The notes under the pieces were generated by a model. It made no database searches, was not told where the DNA came from, and was given only the letters and a program-made list of their open reading frames with translations. DNA of 19,692 nucleotides from Clostridiales bacterium (GTDB taxonomy: Bacteria > Bacillota > Clostridia > Peptostreptococcales > Anaerovoracaceae). Position 1 is the stretch's first letter; each line of letters opens with the position of its first letter. Location: contig DPKU01000204.1 in assembly GCA_003542355.1 (NCBI GenBank), forward strand, positions 5,879-25,570, written 5' to 3'. Shown here in pieces: positions 6,478 to 14,111 of the stretch. Position numbers and translations under genes: made by a program.

Positions 6478-7815
6478 CTAAAATCCCTGGAACATTCTGC
6501 GACCCTTTTTTCCCATTTTTCCGCCGGAAAACTGCTTCATGAGCTTTTTGGTCTCTTCGTAGCGCTTGATCAGACTGTTGACCCGGGCAACGGTGACGCC
6601 GGCGCCCGCAGCGATCCGCTTTCGCCTGCTTGCATTGAGGAGCTGGGGATCCTGACGTTCTTCCTTCGTCATGGATTGAATGATCGCTTCCATATACCGA
6701 AATTCCTGCTCTCCTTTGTCCAATTGTTCTTCGTCGGGCTTTGCCCCGCCGCCGGGCAGCATATCCATGATTTTAGCCAGTCCGCCCATCCCTCGGATCT
6801 GTGCAAACTGATCCAGAAAATCCTCCAGCGTGAACTGGTTTTTCTTCATTTTCTTTTCCAGCTCTTTGGATTTTTCTTCGTCGAAGGACTCCTGCGCCTT
6901 TTCGATCAGGCTCATCACATCGCCCATGCCCAGGATCCTGGAAGCCATGCGCTGCGGATGGAAGGGCTCCAGCGCATCGTTTTTTTCTCCGACGCCGATA
7001 AATTTGATCGGCTTTCCCGTGACGCTCTTGACAGACAGCGCTGCGCCGCCCCGGGTGTCTCCGTCCAGCTTCGTCATAATGATGCCGTCGATCCCAAGTC
7101 TGTCATGGAACGACTGAGCTGCGACCACTGCATCCTGCCCTGTCATGGCGTCCACCACCAGCAGTATTTCGTGGGGCTTCACTTCTTTCCGGATCCGGAC
7201 CAGCTCCTCCATGAGATCTTCGTCAACGTGGAGTCTGCCGGCCGTATCGATCAGAAGCGTATCAAATCCTTTATATTCGGCTTCTTTTTTTGCCTTTTGA
7301 GCGATGGAGACCGGGTCTTTGCTCGTCCGGTCCAGATAAACCGGTATATCGGCAGCCTGACCAAGGATCTCCAACTGATCGATGGCTGCGGGCCTGTAGA
7401 CGTCGCAGGCGGCCATCATGGGTTTCTTTCCGTTTTTCTTGAGATAGGCAGCCAGTTTGGCGCAAGTCGTAGTCTTTCCGGTGCCTTGCAGGCCGACCAG
7501 GAGGATCGTTGTAAATCCACTGGAAGAGAACGTCAGCTTGCTGTTGCTTCCGCCCATCAGCGCGGCCAGCTCGTCGTTGACGATCTTGATCACCTGCTGG
7601 CCGGGCGTCAGGCTCTTCATGACCTCTTCGCCCAGAGATTTTTCCTTGACGACGGCGACAAACTCTTTGACCACTTTAAAATGAACATCAGCTTCCAGCA
7701 GCGCCAGCTTCACTTCCCGCATGGCGTCCTGGATGTCCGCCTCGGTGAGCACCCCTTTGCCTTTCAGCTTTTTGAATATTCCGTTGAGTTTTTCAGATAA
7801 ACCCTCGAAGGCCAT
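6478..7815 (-). CDS. ffh: Signal recognition particle protein Ffh
   Basis: A 445-aa GTPase that, with 4.5S/6S RNA, delivers nascent membrane proteins to FtsY. The N-domain covers about residues 1-90. The G-domain carries the P-loop GLQGTGKTTTCAKLA (108-122), DTAGRLHVDE and TKLDGDTRGG. The methionine-rich M-domain (about 300-445) includes the RGMGGL and SRRKRIAAGAG segments that bind SRP RNA. Full length, no anomaly. It follows ylxM with a one-base gap, the normal arrangement in Bacillota, where YlxM is an SRP-associated regulator. The complementary strand has a very long open frame here, which I regard as a codon-usage shadow. Confidence 0.98.
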   Translation of the reverse strand: MAFEGLSEKLNGIFKKLKGKGVLTEADIQDAMREVKLALLEADVHFKVVKEFVAVVKEKSLGEEVMKSLTPGQQVIKIVNDELAALMGGSNSKLTFSSSGFTTILLVGLQGTGKTTTCAKLAAYLKKNGKKPMMAACDVYRPAAIDQLEILGQAADIPVYLDRTSKDPVSIAQKAKKEAEYKGFDTLLIDTAGRLHVDEDLMEELVRIRKEVKPHEILLVVDAMTGQDAVVAAQSFHDRLGIDGIIMTKLDGDTRGGAALSVKSVTGKPIKFIGVGEKNDALEPFHPQRMASRILGMGDVMSLIEKAQESFDEEKSKELEKKMKKNQFTLEDFLDQFAQIRGMGGLAKIMDMLPGGGAKPDEEQLDKGEQEFRYMEAIIQSMTKEERQDPQLLNASRRKRIAAGAGVTVARVNSLIKRYEETKKLMKQFSGGKMGKKGRRMFQGF

Positions 7816-7816
7816 A

Positions 7817-8173
7817 TTATTCTCCCAATGCGTCTGCCGTATTTTGAATGCTTCTGAGCTGTTCTGTCAAAGCAGGATCATCTCGGCTTTCTTCGATCAG
7901 CTGCGCAATGGCCTGATCGATGCGCAATAGCGTTTCCTCCGTCTTGCGAAAACGAGCCAACAGACCTAGTTTGTTTTCGTATTCGTAGAGAGCTCGTTCC
8001 GCCTTTTTGACACTGTCAAAGACGCCCTGCCGACTCAAACCGAATTCTTGTGCGATCTCCGCAAGAGACAAGTTCTCTTCCCGGTACAGCCGCAGAAACT
8101 CTCCCTGCCGCTGGGGCAGAAGTTTTCCGTAGAAGTCATTTAGCATGTTAATGGTGAAGATGTCTTCCAGCAT
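7817..8173 (-). CDS. ylxM: YlxM/p13-like helix-turn-helix protein
   Basis: A 118-aa protein of the YlxM family, found upstream of ffh in Gram-positive bacteria and reported in streptococci to modulate SRP activity. It resembles a sigma-70 region 4 helix-turn-helix: QRQGEFLRLYREENLSLAEI followed by AQEFGLSRQGVFDSVKKAE. The start at 8173 (MLEDIFTINMLNDFYGK) is chosen over an in-frame ATG 57 bases upstream because it matches the family start and has AAGGAG about nine bases ahead, and because the longer form would reach into the terminator/promoter region at 8202-8248. It is the first gene of the long housekeeping operon. Confidence 0.92.
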   Translation of the reverse strand: MLEDIFTINMLNDFYGKLLPQRQGEFLRLYREENLSLAEIAQEFGLSRQGVFDSVKKAERALYEYENKLGLLARFRKTEETLLRIDQAIAQLIEESRDDPALTEQLRSIQNTADALGE

Positions 8174-8201
8174 GAGGCTGCGCTCCTTGATCACGCCTTG
8201 T

Positions 8202-8230
8202 ACTTTATCATAAAAAAAACAGGGTGTCAA
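8202..8230 (-). promoter_or_regulatory. Promoter of the ylxM-ffh operon, overlapping a terminator
   Basis: On the minus strand TTGACA (8225-8230), a 17-base spacer and TAAAGT (8202-8207) form a sigma-A type promoter with a perfect -35 and a 4/6 -10. The -35 box is built from the 3' arm of the upstream terminator hairpin, and the terminator U-tract forms much of the spacer. Transcription would start near 8195, giving a leader of about 20 bases before ylxM. Confidence 0.6.
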
Positions 8231-8248
8231 GCAATTTGCTTAACACCC
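8211..8248 (-). terminator. Rho-independent terminator after the decarboxylase gene
   Basis: Minus-strand arms GGGTGTTAAGC (8238-8248) and GCTTGACACCC (8222-8232) pair over 11 bp with one G-U wobble and a five-base loop, followed by TG and eight T residues (8212-8219). It begins six bases after the decarboxylase stop codon. Confidence 0.92.
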
Positions 8249-8254
8249 TTGAGA

Positions 8255-9706
8255 TCATCTTACAACGACGAAAGTGGACAATTTCCCATCGGAAGGGCCG
8301 TGCAGATGGCCGTTTCTCTGTCGGAACGCTTCTACGAAATCCCAGACCTCCTCGGACATCCGTTCGCCCGGATAAATGACCGGTATGCCCGGCGGATACG
8401 GTGCGATCATCTCCGCTGCAATCCGTCCTTTGGCATCCATCCATGGGATCCTCTCCCGATCGGAAAAGTAGGCCTCCCGGGGAGAAAGAACATATTCGGG
8501 CTGAGACGGAAGCTTTCTGGCCAGCGGCAGCAGTGTGCCGTCCTGATTTTTTTCTGCAATGTCTTCCAGCGCTTCCACCAAACGATCCAGATCTTCCTGT
8601 TCATTGGCAAAGGTAACGATCGCCAGCGCATTGCGGTGGTCGGCCAGTTCCATATCTACGTTATATTCGAAGAACAGCATCTTTTTAAGATCGAAGCCTG
8701 TGATGCCGATATCATCCGCGCTGACGACCAGCTTTGTGATATCGTAGTCGAAGATCCCGGCTCTGCCGATGAGTTCCTTGCCTGCGCAGGTCATACCGGG
8801 GATGGCGTTGATCCTGTCCCGGGCATCCATAGCCAGAGCAGCTGCTCTGTCGATCATTTCCTTGCCTCTCTTGGCGATGTCGTGGCGCGCCACGTCCAAA
8901 GAGGTCATGAGCAGATAAGAGGGACTTGTACTCTGTACCAGTGTGAGATTGGATTCCAGCCGGCTCTTCTTGATCCGGTCCGATTTCACGTGGAGCATGG
9001 AGCTTTGCGTGAGCGAGCCTGTCACCTTGTGGATACTCTGAACACAGACGTCTGCACCCAGTTCCAGTGCGCCCTTGGGAAGCAGCTCGCTGAAATAGCA
9101 ATGCGCGCCGTGGGCTTCATCCACCATCAGGATGGCCCCGTGACTGTGACATACATCCGCAATGCCCCGGATATCGCTGGCGATACCGTAATAAGTCGGA
9201 CTCACCACCATAACGCCTTTGCAGTCGGGATTTTCCTGAAACATATTCTCTACAGCTTCCGGTGTGATCCCACCGTGCAGGCCCCACTCCCGTTCCAGTT
9301 CTGGCATGATGTAAACTGGATTTCCGCCGCCCAGGATCAGGCCCATCAAAGCAGATTTATGGGCATTTCTGGGGATGGCCACTTTGCCGCCTCCATGGGT
9401 GGCGGTAATGATCATCACTTCGTTGCCCGACGTACTGCCGTTTACGAGGAAATGGGTGTAGTCGGCACCCCATAATTCCGCCGCCAGTTGTTCCGCTTCC
9501 ATGATCGCGCCTGAGGCGTGATGAAGGTCGTCCAAAAGAGGAGTTTCAGTCAAATCAAAAGAAAAAATTGCATCCCCTACTGCTTCGCGCAGAATCGGGC
9601 TAATGCCTTTTTCGTAACGATGCCCAGGTACTCGAAAATACGAAGGCTTCCTCTTATTATATTCCACAATTGCATCAAACAAAGGGGTTTTGTTTTGGTC
9701 GTTCAT
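8255..9706 (-). CDS. Orn/Lys/Arg-type PLP-dependent decarboxylase
   Basis: A 483-aa fold-type I PLP enzyme of the short Gram-positive arginine/lysine/ornithine decarboxylase group, similar in length to B. subtilis SpeA. FRVPGHR (24-30), DLTETPLLDDLHHASGAI (51-68) and VNGSTSGN (88-95) are family signatures. MVDEAHGAH (about 194-202) holds the PLP-nitrogen-binding Asp, and SIHKVTGSLTQSSMLH (224-239) carries the PLP lysine, Lys227. It would convert a basic amino acid to a diamine or agmatine for polyamine synthesis or acid tolerance; substrate choice cannot be read from sequence. It stands alone between its own promoter and terminator. AGGAG lies 12 bases before the ATG. Confidence 0.9.
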   Translation of the reverse strand: MNDQNKTPLFDAIVEYNKRKPSYFRVPGHRYEKGISPILREAVGDAIFSFDLTETPLLDDLHHASGAIMEAEQLAAELWGADYTHFLVNGSTSGNEVMIITATHGGGKVAIPRNAHKSALMGLILGGGNPVYIMPELEREWGLHGGITPEAVENMFQENPDCKGVMVVSPTYYGIASDIRGIADVCHSHGAILMVDEAHGAHCYFSELLPKGALELGADVCVQSIHKVTGSLTQSSMLHVKSDRIKKSRLESNLTLVQSTSPSYLLMTSLDVARHDIAKRGKEMIDRAAALAMDARDRINAIPGMTCAGKELIGRAGIFDYDITKLVVSADDIGITGFDLKKMLFFEYNVDMELADHRNALAIVTFANEQEDLDRLVEALEDIAEKNQDGTLLPLARKLPSQPEYVLSPREAYFSDRERIPWMDAKGRIAAEMIAPYPPGIPVIYPGERMSEEVWDFVEAFRQRNGHLHGPSDGKLSTFVVVR

Positions 9707-9771
9707 TGCCGTTATCAGCTCCTTTTACCATCCGAGTTGTCGCCGGGCAGATCTCACCGGACGCAAATACC

Positions 9772-9799
9772 ATTATGTCATTATTTTCAGAAATGTCAA
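9772..9799 (-). promoter_or_regulatory. Sigma-A promoter of the decarboxylase gene
   Basis: Minus strand TTGACA (9794-9799), 16-base spacer and CATAAT (9772-9777), followed by a leader of about 60 bases. The -35 box directly abuts the U-tract of the preceding operon's terminator. Confidence 0.8.
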
Positions 9800-9828
9800 T
9801 AAAAAATGTCCGGCGCGATGCGCCGGAC
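9800..9828 (-). terminator. Rho-independent terminator after the GntR-ABC operon
   Basis: Perfect 9-bp GC-rich stem GTCCGGCGC / GCGCCGGAC (9820-9828 and 9808-9816) with a three-base loop, followed on the minus strand by A and six T residues. It lies 21 bases beyond the permease stop codon. Confidence 0.95.
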
Positions 9829-9849
9829 AAAACCCCTTTTGAGCTTCTG

Positions 9850-11988
9850 TCAGTCGCTCAGATATCGATCTGTTTCTGCCCGTATCCCCTCAGGCAGATC
9901 CCCTTCGTTCAGATAATAGCGGTCTGTTGTTTCATACATATCGTAATCCTGATAATCTGCCCCCCGGTAAAGGGTCAGGCAGAGGGCGTCCGCTTCGGAA
10001 TCAAAGCTGCGCAGGTCCCGCTGCGCATAGTCTCGAAGCAGCAGTGTGATCGTACTTGGATCCTCCAGTACCAGGCTGCCAGATCCGGACTGCGGTTTCA
10101 CGTCGATGGACGAGTATTTGCCGTAACCCCACATTTCTTCGGATTCCTCATCCTTCGCCATGCACTGCCGGCTGATCACTGCAAAATCCCGTTCATCGGC
10201 AGAGATCAGAAGGTGTGAAAGCTCGTTGTCGCTGATCCAGCGAAGTGTGTATGCATAATCGGCTGTGATCGAATAGCTGTAGGATTCATATCGGTAATTG
10301 CCATCCTCTTTTTCCTTGGGGTACGGGTAGGTTTCCACAGGAGCGTCGGAAGTTCGGTCCTCCGTTTTTGTGCGGTGCAGAATTTCCAGCTGCAGGACCG
10401 GCGCACGTCCCGAAACGAGTTCTGCGAAGGTCATTTCCTTTAGATCAAGGAGAAGAGCCTCTAGCAGCGTTTGCTTTTTCAAATTGGATGCGTCATCGTC
10501 TGTGTAATGCATCGTCAGCGGTTCCTTGCTGGAATAGCCGGCGGGATACAGGACGATCTGCGTATTGGGTATGTGGAACTGTGCCAGCGTTTCGGCAGGT
10601 TTTTCGGCCTCTGCAGATTCATACAGCTGACGGAGTGCGTCTGAGTCCATGATCGCCGCGTAAGGCAATGCATAGCGTCTGGACATCTGGCGCCCCGAAG
10701 ACAGCTCGTAGGTGAGCGTCACGTTGAATCCTGCGCCCAGGTAGTCGCGATATTCCGCCCGGCCGTCGATGACCGCTTGATGGAAGTCCAGGGCTAATTG
10801 GATATTATCCTTTTCGCTGAAGGCCGAAGGCATGTTGCCCGGCGTCAGATTATAGGACGAAATCGTTGCAGTGGCAACAGAATCGGGATTCGGCACCTTG
10901 CGTTCATATCCAAGAGCGTCCATGCTGAAGCCGACGACGATCACCGCCATGATGGCAGCAAACACCACAAAGGCTTTCAGGTTTTCCAAGTCGAAAATCT
11001 TCATGGTCTTCTTGACGATCATTTGACCGATCAGGAAGCCCAGGATCCCACCGAAAATATATCCGGCATATCCGTAATCGTATTCGTGAAACACCATGCC
11101 GATCAGGCTGGATCCGAAAAATACGACCAGAAACGATATGAAATACTCCATAAAGCGGAAGACCGTGCTATCGGTCGCCTTTTCCAGCGGCCTTTTTTTG
11201 TAGATAAAGTAGGTACCTACAGAAATCACCGCTGCAGCAGCCATATATACCAGCCAGGCTTTTGGCTGGATCACGCCCTCACGCTGTAAAACGTTCGTAT
11301 ATGGACTGAGCCTCAATGCGATCTCGCTGATCAGCTGATTGTAGGTGAAGCCGAAGAAGTAGATCTCTGAATATCCCAGAAATGTGCCGTAAAGAGCGGT
11401 GAGCAGAAAGTTGAAGCCCAGCGCTGTGAGCGCATGCAGGATCACAGACCCCGTCACCATGCCGGCAAAGACCGCAATGGAATACATGAACGTGATGATC
11501 ACAAGAACCTCGGCCATCCAGCCCAGCACCGCTGCAGTTGTGTAAATATTCGTTTGGATCGGAAGATTGTCCACATATACGGTCTGTATGACCGGTGTTT
11601 TTAGCAGCAGCAGGACCAAACCGTTCAGGAAGGCTGGAAGATAAGCCAGCTTCAGGCCGGACCAGTACGAAGACAGATACAGCCCTTTTCTGGAGAACGG
11701 CATCGCGTGCATTACGCTGGTGCTGCCTGTGGTCTGCAAATAGCGAAACACGGCCACTGCAGATGAGATCGCCAAAAACAGATGAGCCGCCATGTAGCCC
11801 GGATTGTGATTGTTCATTATTGATTCGATCATGTATGGCTGAATCTCATCGTAGGACAGGATCAGCGGAAAAACGCCGGACAGCAAATATACGAGCAATC
11901 CGACCACACCGATGGCCCAGAAGCGTTTCATGTTTTCCATGGCGAGAGGCACAGAGAAAAAATTAGAACAATATGCTTTGGATTTCAC
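9850..11988 (-). CDS. ABC transporter permease with large C-terminal extracytoplasmic domain
   Basis: A 712-aa membrane protein, partner of the ATPase at 11963-12859. The N-terminal half (about residues 20-390) has eight to ten hydrophobic segments of ABC-2 type. After the helix around AFVVFAAIMAVIVVGFSMDA follows a hydrophilic region of about 320 residues predicted outside the membrane, resembling the domain known as DUF6449 in Bacillota permeases of GntR/YtrA operons (recalled, not searched). The start is taken as GTG at 11988 because GGGAGGTG lies five bases upstream; ATG codons further upstream have no ribosome binding site. It overlaps the ATPase gene by 26 bases. The transported substrate is unknown; related systems respond to cell-envelope-active compounds. 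Confidence 0.82.
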   Translation of the reverse strand: MKSKAYCSNFFSVPLAMENMKRFWAIGVVGLLVYLLSGVFPLILSYDEIQPYMIESIMNNHNPGYMAAHLFLAISSAVAVFRYLQTTGSTSVMHAMPFSRKGLYLSSYWSGLKLAYLPAFLNGLVLLLLKTPVIQTVYVDNLPIQTNIYTTAAVLGWMAEVLVIITFMYSIAVFAGMVTGSVILHALTALGFNFLLTALYGTFLGYSEIYFFGFTYNQLISEIALRLSPYTNVLQREGVIQPKAWLVYMAAAAVISVGTYFIYKKRPLEKATDSTVFRFMEYFISFLVVFFGSSLIGMVFHEYDYGYAGYIFGGILGFLIGQMIVKKTMKIFDLENLKAFVVFAAIMAVIVVGFSMDALGYERKVPNPDSVATATISSYNLTPGNMPSAFSEKDNIQLALDFHQAVIDGRAEYRDYLGAGFNVTLTYELSSGRQMSRRYALPYAAIMDSDALRQLYESAEAEKPAETLAQFHIPNTQIVLYPAGYSSKEPLTMHYTDDDASNLKKQTLLEALLLDLKEMTFAELVSGRAPVLQLEILHRTKTEDRTSDAPVETYPYPKEKEDGNYRYESYSYSITADYAYTLRWISDNELSHLLISADERDFAVISRQCMAKDEESEEMWGYGKYSSIDVKPQSGSGSLVLEDPSTITLLLRDYAQRDLRSFDSEADALCLTLYRGADYQDYDMYETTDRYYLNEGDLPEGIRAETDRYLSD

Positions 11989-12859
11989 TGCTTTCACCTC
12001 CCATTTCATAAATAAATATTTCTTCCAGCGATAACGGAAGCATATCAAGGACCGCCGGATCTTCTTTTTTAAGCACCGATTTTACGTGATCGCCGGAATC
12101 CCGGACGATCAGCAGCTCTACGCTGCCTCTTTTCTCCCGGTGCAGGATGTTCAAGTCTGAAAACGAACGGTCCTGCTGATCTTTGAAAGCGATCTGTACC
12201 TTATGGATATCGGTCTTCAATTCTTCCAGATCTCTTTCGATCATCATCCGTCCGCCGGATAGAATGCCGATGTAATCGCAGATCCCTTCCATTTCCCGGA
12301 GGTTGTGGGAAGAAACCAACACGGTCATCTGTCTCTCAGCCACATCGGAAACCACGTAGCGCCATACTTTTTTACGGATCAGCGGGTCCAGGCCGTCGAT
12401 GGGCTCATCCAGGATCAGATAGTCCGGCATGATGCTCATGGTGAGGATGAATGCTGCCTGTTTTTGCATTCCTTTGGAGAATTTGCTGATCTTGCGCCTT
12501 TCAGACAGTCCGAATTCCTGAAGCATTGCCTGATAGCGCGGCTCATTCCACCTGGGATAGATCTTCCGGTAAAAACTCGCCATGTCTCGTATGTTGTAGG
12601 AGTTAAAAAAGTACAAATCATCCGGAATATATCCCAAGCGTTCCTTAACGCCGATGTTTTCGTATATGTCTTCTCCATCGTATTCGATTTGCCCTGCATC
12701 CGGCATGTACACACCGGTCAGATGCTTGATCAGCGTGGTCTTTCCGGAACCGTTCACGCCGATGAGGCCATAGATCGAACCGGTCTCCACGTGTACGTTC
12801 AAATCCGAAAGAGCCGTAAAGTCGTCAAAACTTTTACAGAGTCCCTTTACCTGTATCAA
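11963..12859 (-). CDS. ABC transporter ATP-binding protein (YtrB-like)
   Basis: A 298-aa cytoplasmic ATPase. Walker A is GVNGSGKTT (34-42), the signature is SKGMQKQ (family variant of LSGGQ, as in ABC-2/bacitracin-type ATPases), and Walker B is LILDEPIDGLD, followed by the H-loop in SSHNLREME. A C-terminal extension of about 80 residues is typical of drug-export ABC-2 ATPases. The start is TTG (12857-12859), which overlaps the GntR stop in TTGA and has AAAGGGGGG seven bases upstream. It energises the permease encoded next. Regulation is expected by the GntR protein in the same operon. Confidence 0.93.
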   Translation of the reverse strand: MIQVKGLCKSFDDFTALSDLNVHVETGSIYGLIGVNGSGKTTLIKHLTGVYMPDAGQIEYDGEDIYENIGVKERLGYIPDDLYFFNSYNIRDMASFYRKIYPRWNEPRYQAMLQEFGLSERRKISKFSKGMQKQAAFILTMSIMPDYLILDEPIDGLDPLIRKKVWRYVVSDVAERQMTVLVSSHNLREMEGICDYIGILSGGRMMIERDLEELKTDIHKVQIAFKDQQDRSFSDLNILHREKRGSVELLIVRDSGDHVKSVLKKEDPAVLDMLPLSLEEIFIYEMGGESSEIQSILF

Positions 12860-13236
12860 TGAGAGGCCCCCCTTTCCTGAATCACTTTATCAAGTTCTTG
12901 TTTCACTTCCTCCAGCGAGACGCCAAGAAACAACAGTTCCTGCACCAGTGTCCCGATCTTGTTCAGAAGAGCGCGGATCTGGGCGAGGTCCGGCTCGTGC
13001 CGTGATTCGCTCACAAAGCATCCCAAACCTGAAACGGTATAGATCCAGCCGGTCTGTTCCAGTTCCCGATAGGCCTTTTGTATCGTATTGGGGTTGACGG
13101 TCAGCGTTGCCGACAGCTCCCGAACCGACGGCAATCTGTCGTTGGGCGCCAGCACTCCGGCAACGATCAGTTCCTTGCAGTTGTCAACGATTTGTTCATA
13201 AATCGATTTCCTGCTTTTTAAGTCCAGTTGAAACAT
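12856..13236 (-). CDS. GntR family regulator, YtrA subfamily
   Basis: A 126-aa transcription regulator. The winged helix-turn-helix occupies about residues 10-78, with IYEQIVDNCKELIVAGVL, the DRLPSVRELSATLTVNPNTI recognition segment and a wing ending GLGCFVSE. The short C-terminal tail (about 50 residues, two helices) without a ligand-binding domain is typical of the YtrA subfamily, which controls adjacent ABC transporter genes. Ribosome binding sites AGGAGG/GGAGGAG lie just before the ATG. It is first in an operon with the ATPase and permease, so autoregulation through the palindrome at 13275-13286 is likely. Confidence 0.93.
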   Translation of the reverse strand: MFQLDLKSRKSIYEQIVDNCKELIVAGVLAPNDRLPSVRELSATLTVNPNTIQKAYRELEQTGWIYTVSGLGCFVSESRHEPDLAQIRALLNKIGTLVQELLFLGVSLEEVKQELDKVIQERGASH

Positions 13237-13263
13237 TGCTCCTCCCTCCTTTGAATTGGCTCA

Positions 13264-13293
13264 AGTGTACCATGTGTACTAGTACAGTGTCAA
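13264..13293 (-). promoter_or_regulatory. Promoter of the GntR-ABC operon
   Basis: Minus strand TTGACA (13288-13293), 18-base spacer and TACACT (13264-13269); TACACT matches 4/6 of the -10 consensus. The spacer holds a 12-bp perfect palindrome. The start would lie about 20 bases upstream of the ribosome binding site. Confidence 0.7.
13275..13286. promoter_or_regulatory. Candidate operator palindrome TGTACTAGTACA
   Basis: A perfect 12-bp dyad lying entirely between the -35 and -10 elements of the GntR operon promoter. GTGTAC also recurs at 13265-13270 and 13274-13279. A YtrA-type dimer bound here would block RNA polymerase. The assignment is inferred from position and symmetry. Confidence 0.6.
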
Positions 13294-13303
13294 CCCTCTG
13301 CAT

Positions 13304-13333
13304 AAAAAAGATCTCCGGTCTTCCGGAGATCTT
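13304..13333 (-). terminator. Rho-independent terminator after the amino-acid ABC genes
   Basis: Ten-base perfect stem AGATCTCCGG / CCGGAGATCT (13323-13332 and 13309-13318) with a four-base loop, followed on the minus strand by a run of T residues (13304-13309). It lies about 45 bases beyond the permease stop. Confidence 0.93.
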
Positions 13334-13375
13334 CGATACACTCATTTCAGCAGTGGAACTGCCCGCTTCGCGCCT

Positions 13376-14065
13376 TTAATTATAAGCCTTCTGCAATTTT
13401 CGCTCCCAGATGCGGATCCCTCTGGTCGATACGATATTGAGCAGCAGGTAAATAATGGCCGCTACGTAATAGGACGGCAGGATCGAGTATGTGATCATCG
13501 CCACAGTGTTCCTGGCATACATGATGTCTGCGATCCCTAAGTATTGAATAATGGCTGTTTCTTTGATCATCGTCACCAGCTCGTTGCCGATAGCCGGCAA
13601 TATGGTCCGGATCGCCTGGGGTAAAATGACCAGCCGCATGGACATCCAGTGGTTCATGCCTAAGCTTCTGGCGGCTTCTGTCTGCCCTTTTTCCACGGAT
13701 TGGATTCCGCCCCGGATGATCTCGGCCACGTAGGCGCCGCTGTTCATGGTCAATGCGATCAGGCAGGGCAGATAGCGCGTCATATCCACCCCGCCGATCA
13801 TGACATCCGGAAACGCGATCAGTTTGGACAACTGGAGGTAAACGATCCAGAGTTGTACGATCAACGGAGTGCCACGGATCACATCGATATATACTGTCGC
13901 CAATTTACTGACGACCTTATACCGGGACATTTTCATGAATGCCAGGGCCGCTGCAAGGACTGCGCCCAGAATGACCGCATTCACGGACAGGATCACCGTC
14001 ACTTTCGTACCTTTCCAAAAGTACGGTGCATATTCAATCAACATATCGAAAACTTTTTCTACCAA
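13376..14065 (-). CDS. Polar amino acid ABC transporter permease
   Basis: A 229-aa inner-membrane permease of the His/Glu/Gln/Arg (HAAT) family with about five transmembrane helices. The conserved EAA loop that contacts the ATPase is visible as EAARSLGMNHWMSMRLVILP, preceded by TMNSGAYVAEIIRGGIQSV, both characteristic of this family. The start is TTG (14063-14065) with GGAGG six bases upstream; no ATG fits. It follows the substrate-binding protein gene by 46 bases and is followed by a terminator, so no ATPase is encoded in this unit. The ATPase may be supplied from elsewhere in the genome. Substrate unknown. Confidence 0.93.
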   Translation of the reverse strand: MVEKVFDMLIEYAPYFWKGTKVTVILSVNAVILGAVLAAALAFMKMSRYKVVSKLATVYIDVIRGTPLIVQLWIVYLQLSKLIAFPDVMIGGVDMTRYLPCLIALTMNSGAYVAEIIRGGIQSVEKGQTEAARSLGMNHWMSMRLVILPQAIRTILPAIGNELVTMIKETAIIQYLGIADIMYARNTVAMITYSILPSYYVAAIIYLLLNIVSTRGIRIWERKLQKAYN

Positions 14066-14111
14066 TTGGATCCTCCGTTATGAATGCGTTCCTTCAAAGC
14101 GATGCTTCGGT

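Noticed and set aside
6475..7800. A 441-codon open frame on the plus strand covering nearly all of ffh
   Set aside because: It is exactly antisense to a fully conserved essential gene, has no recognisable domain or ribosome binding site, and similar long antisense frames lie opposite the decarboxylase, HlyD-like and thrS genes. This fits codon bias, not coding.
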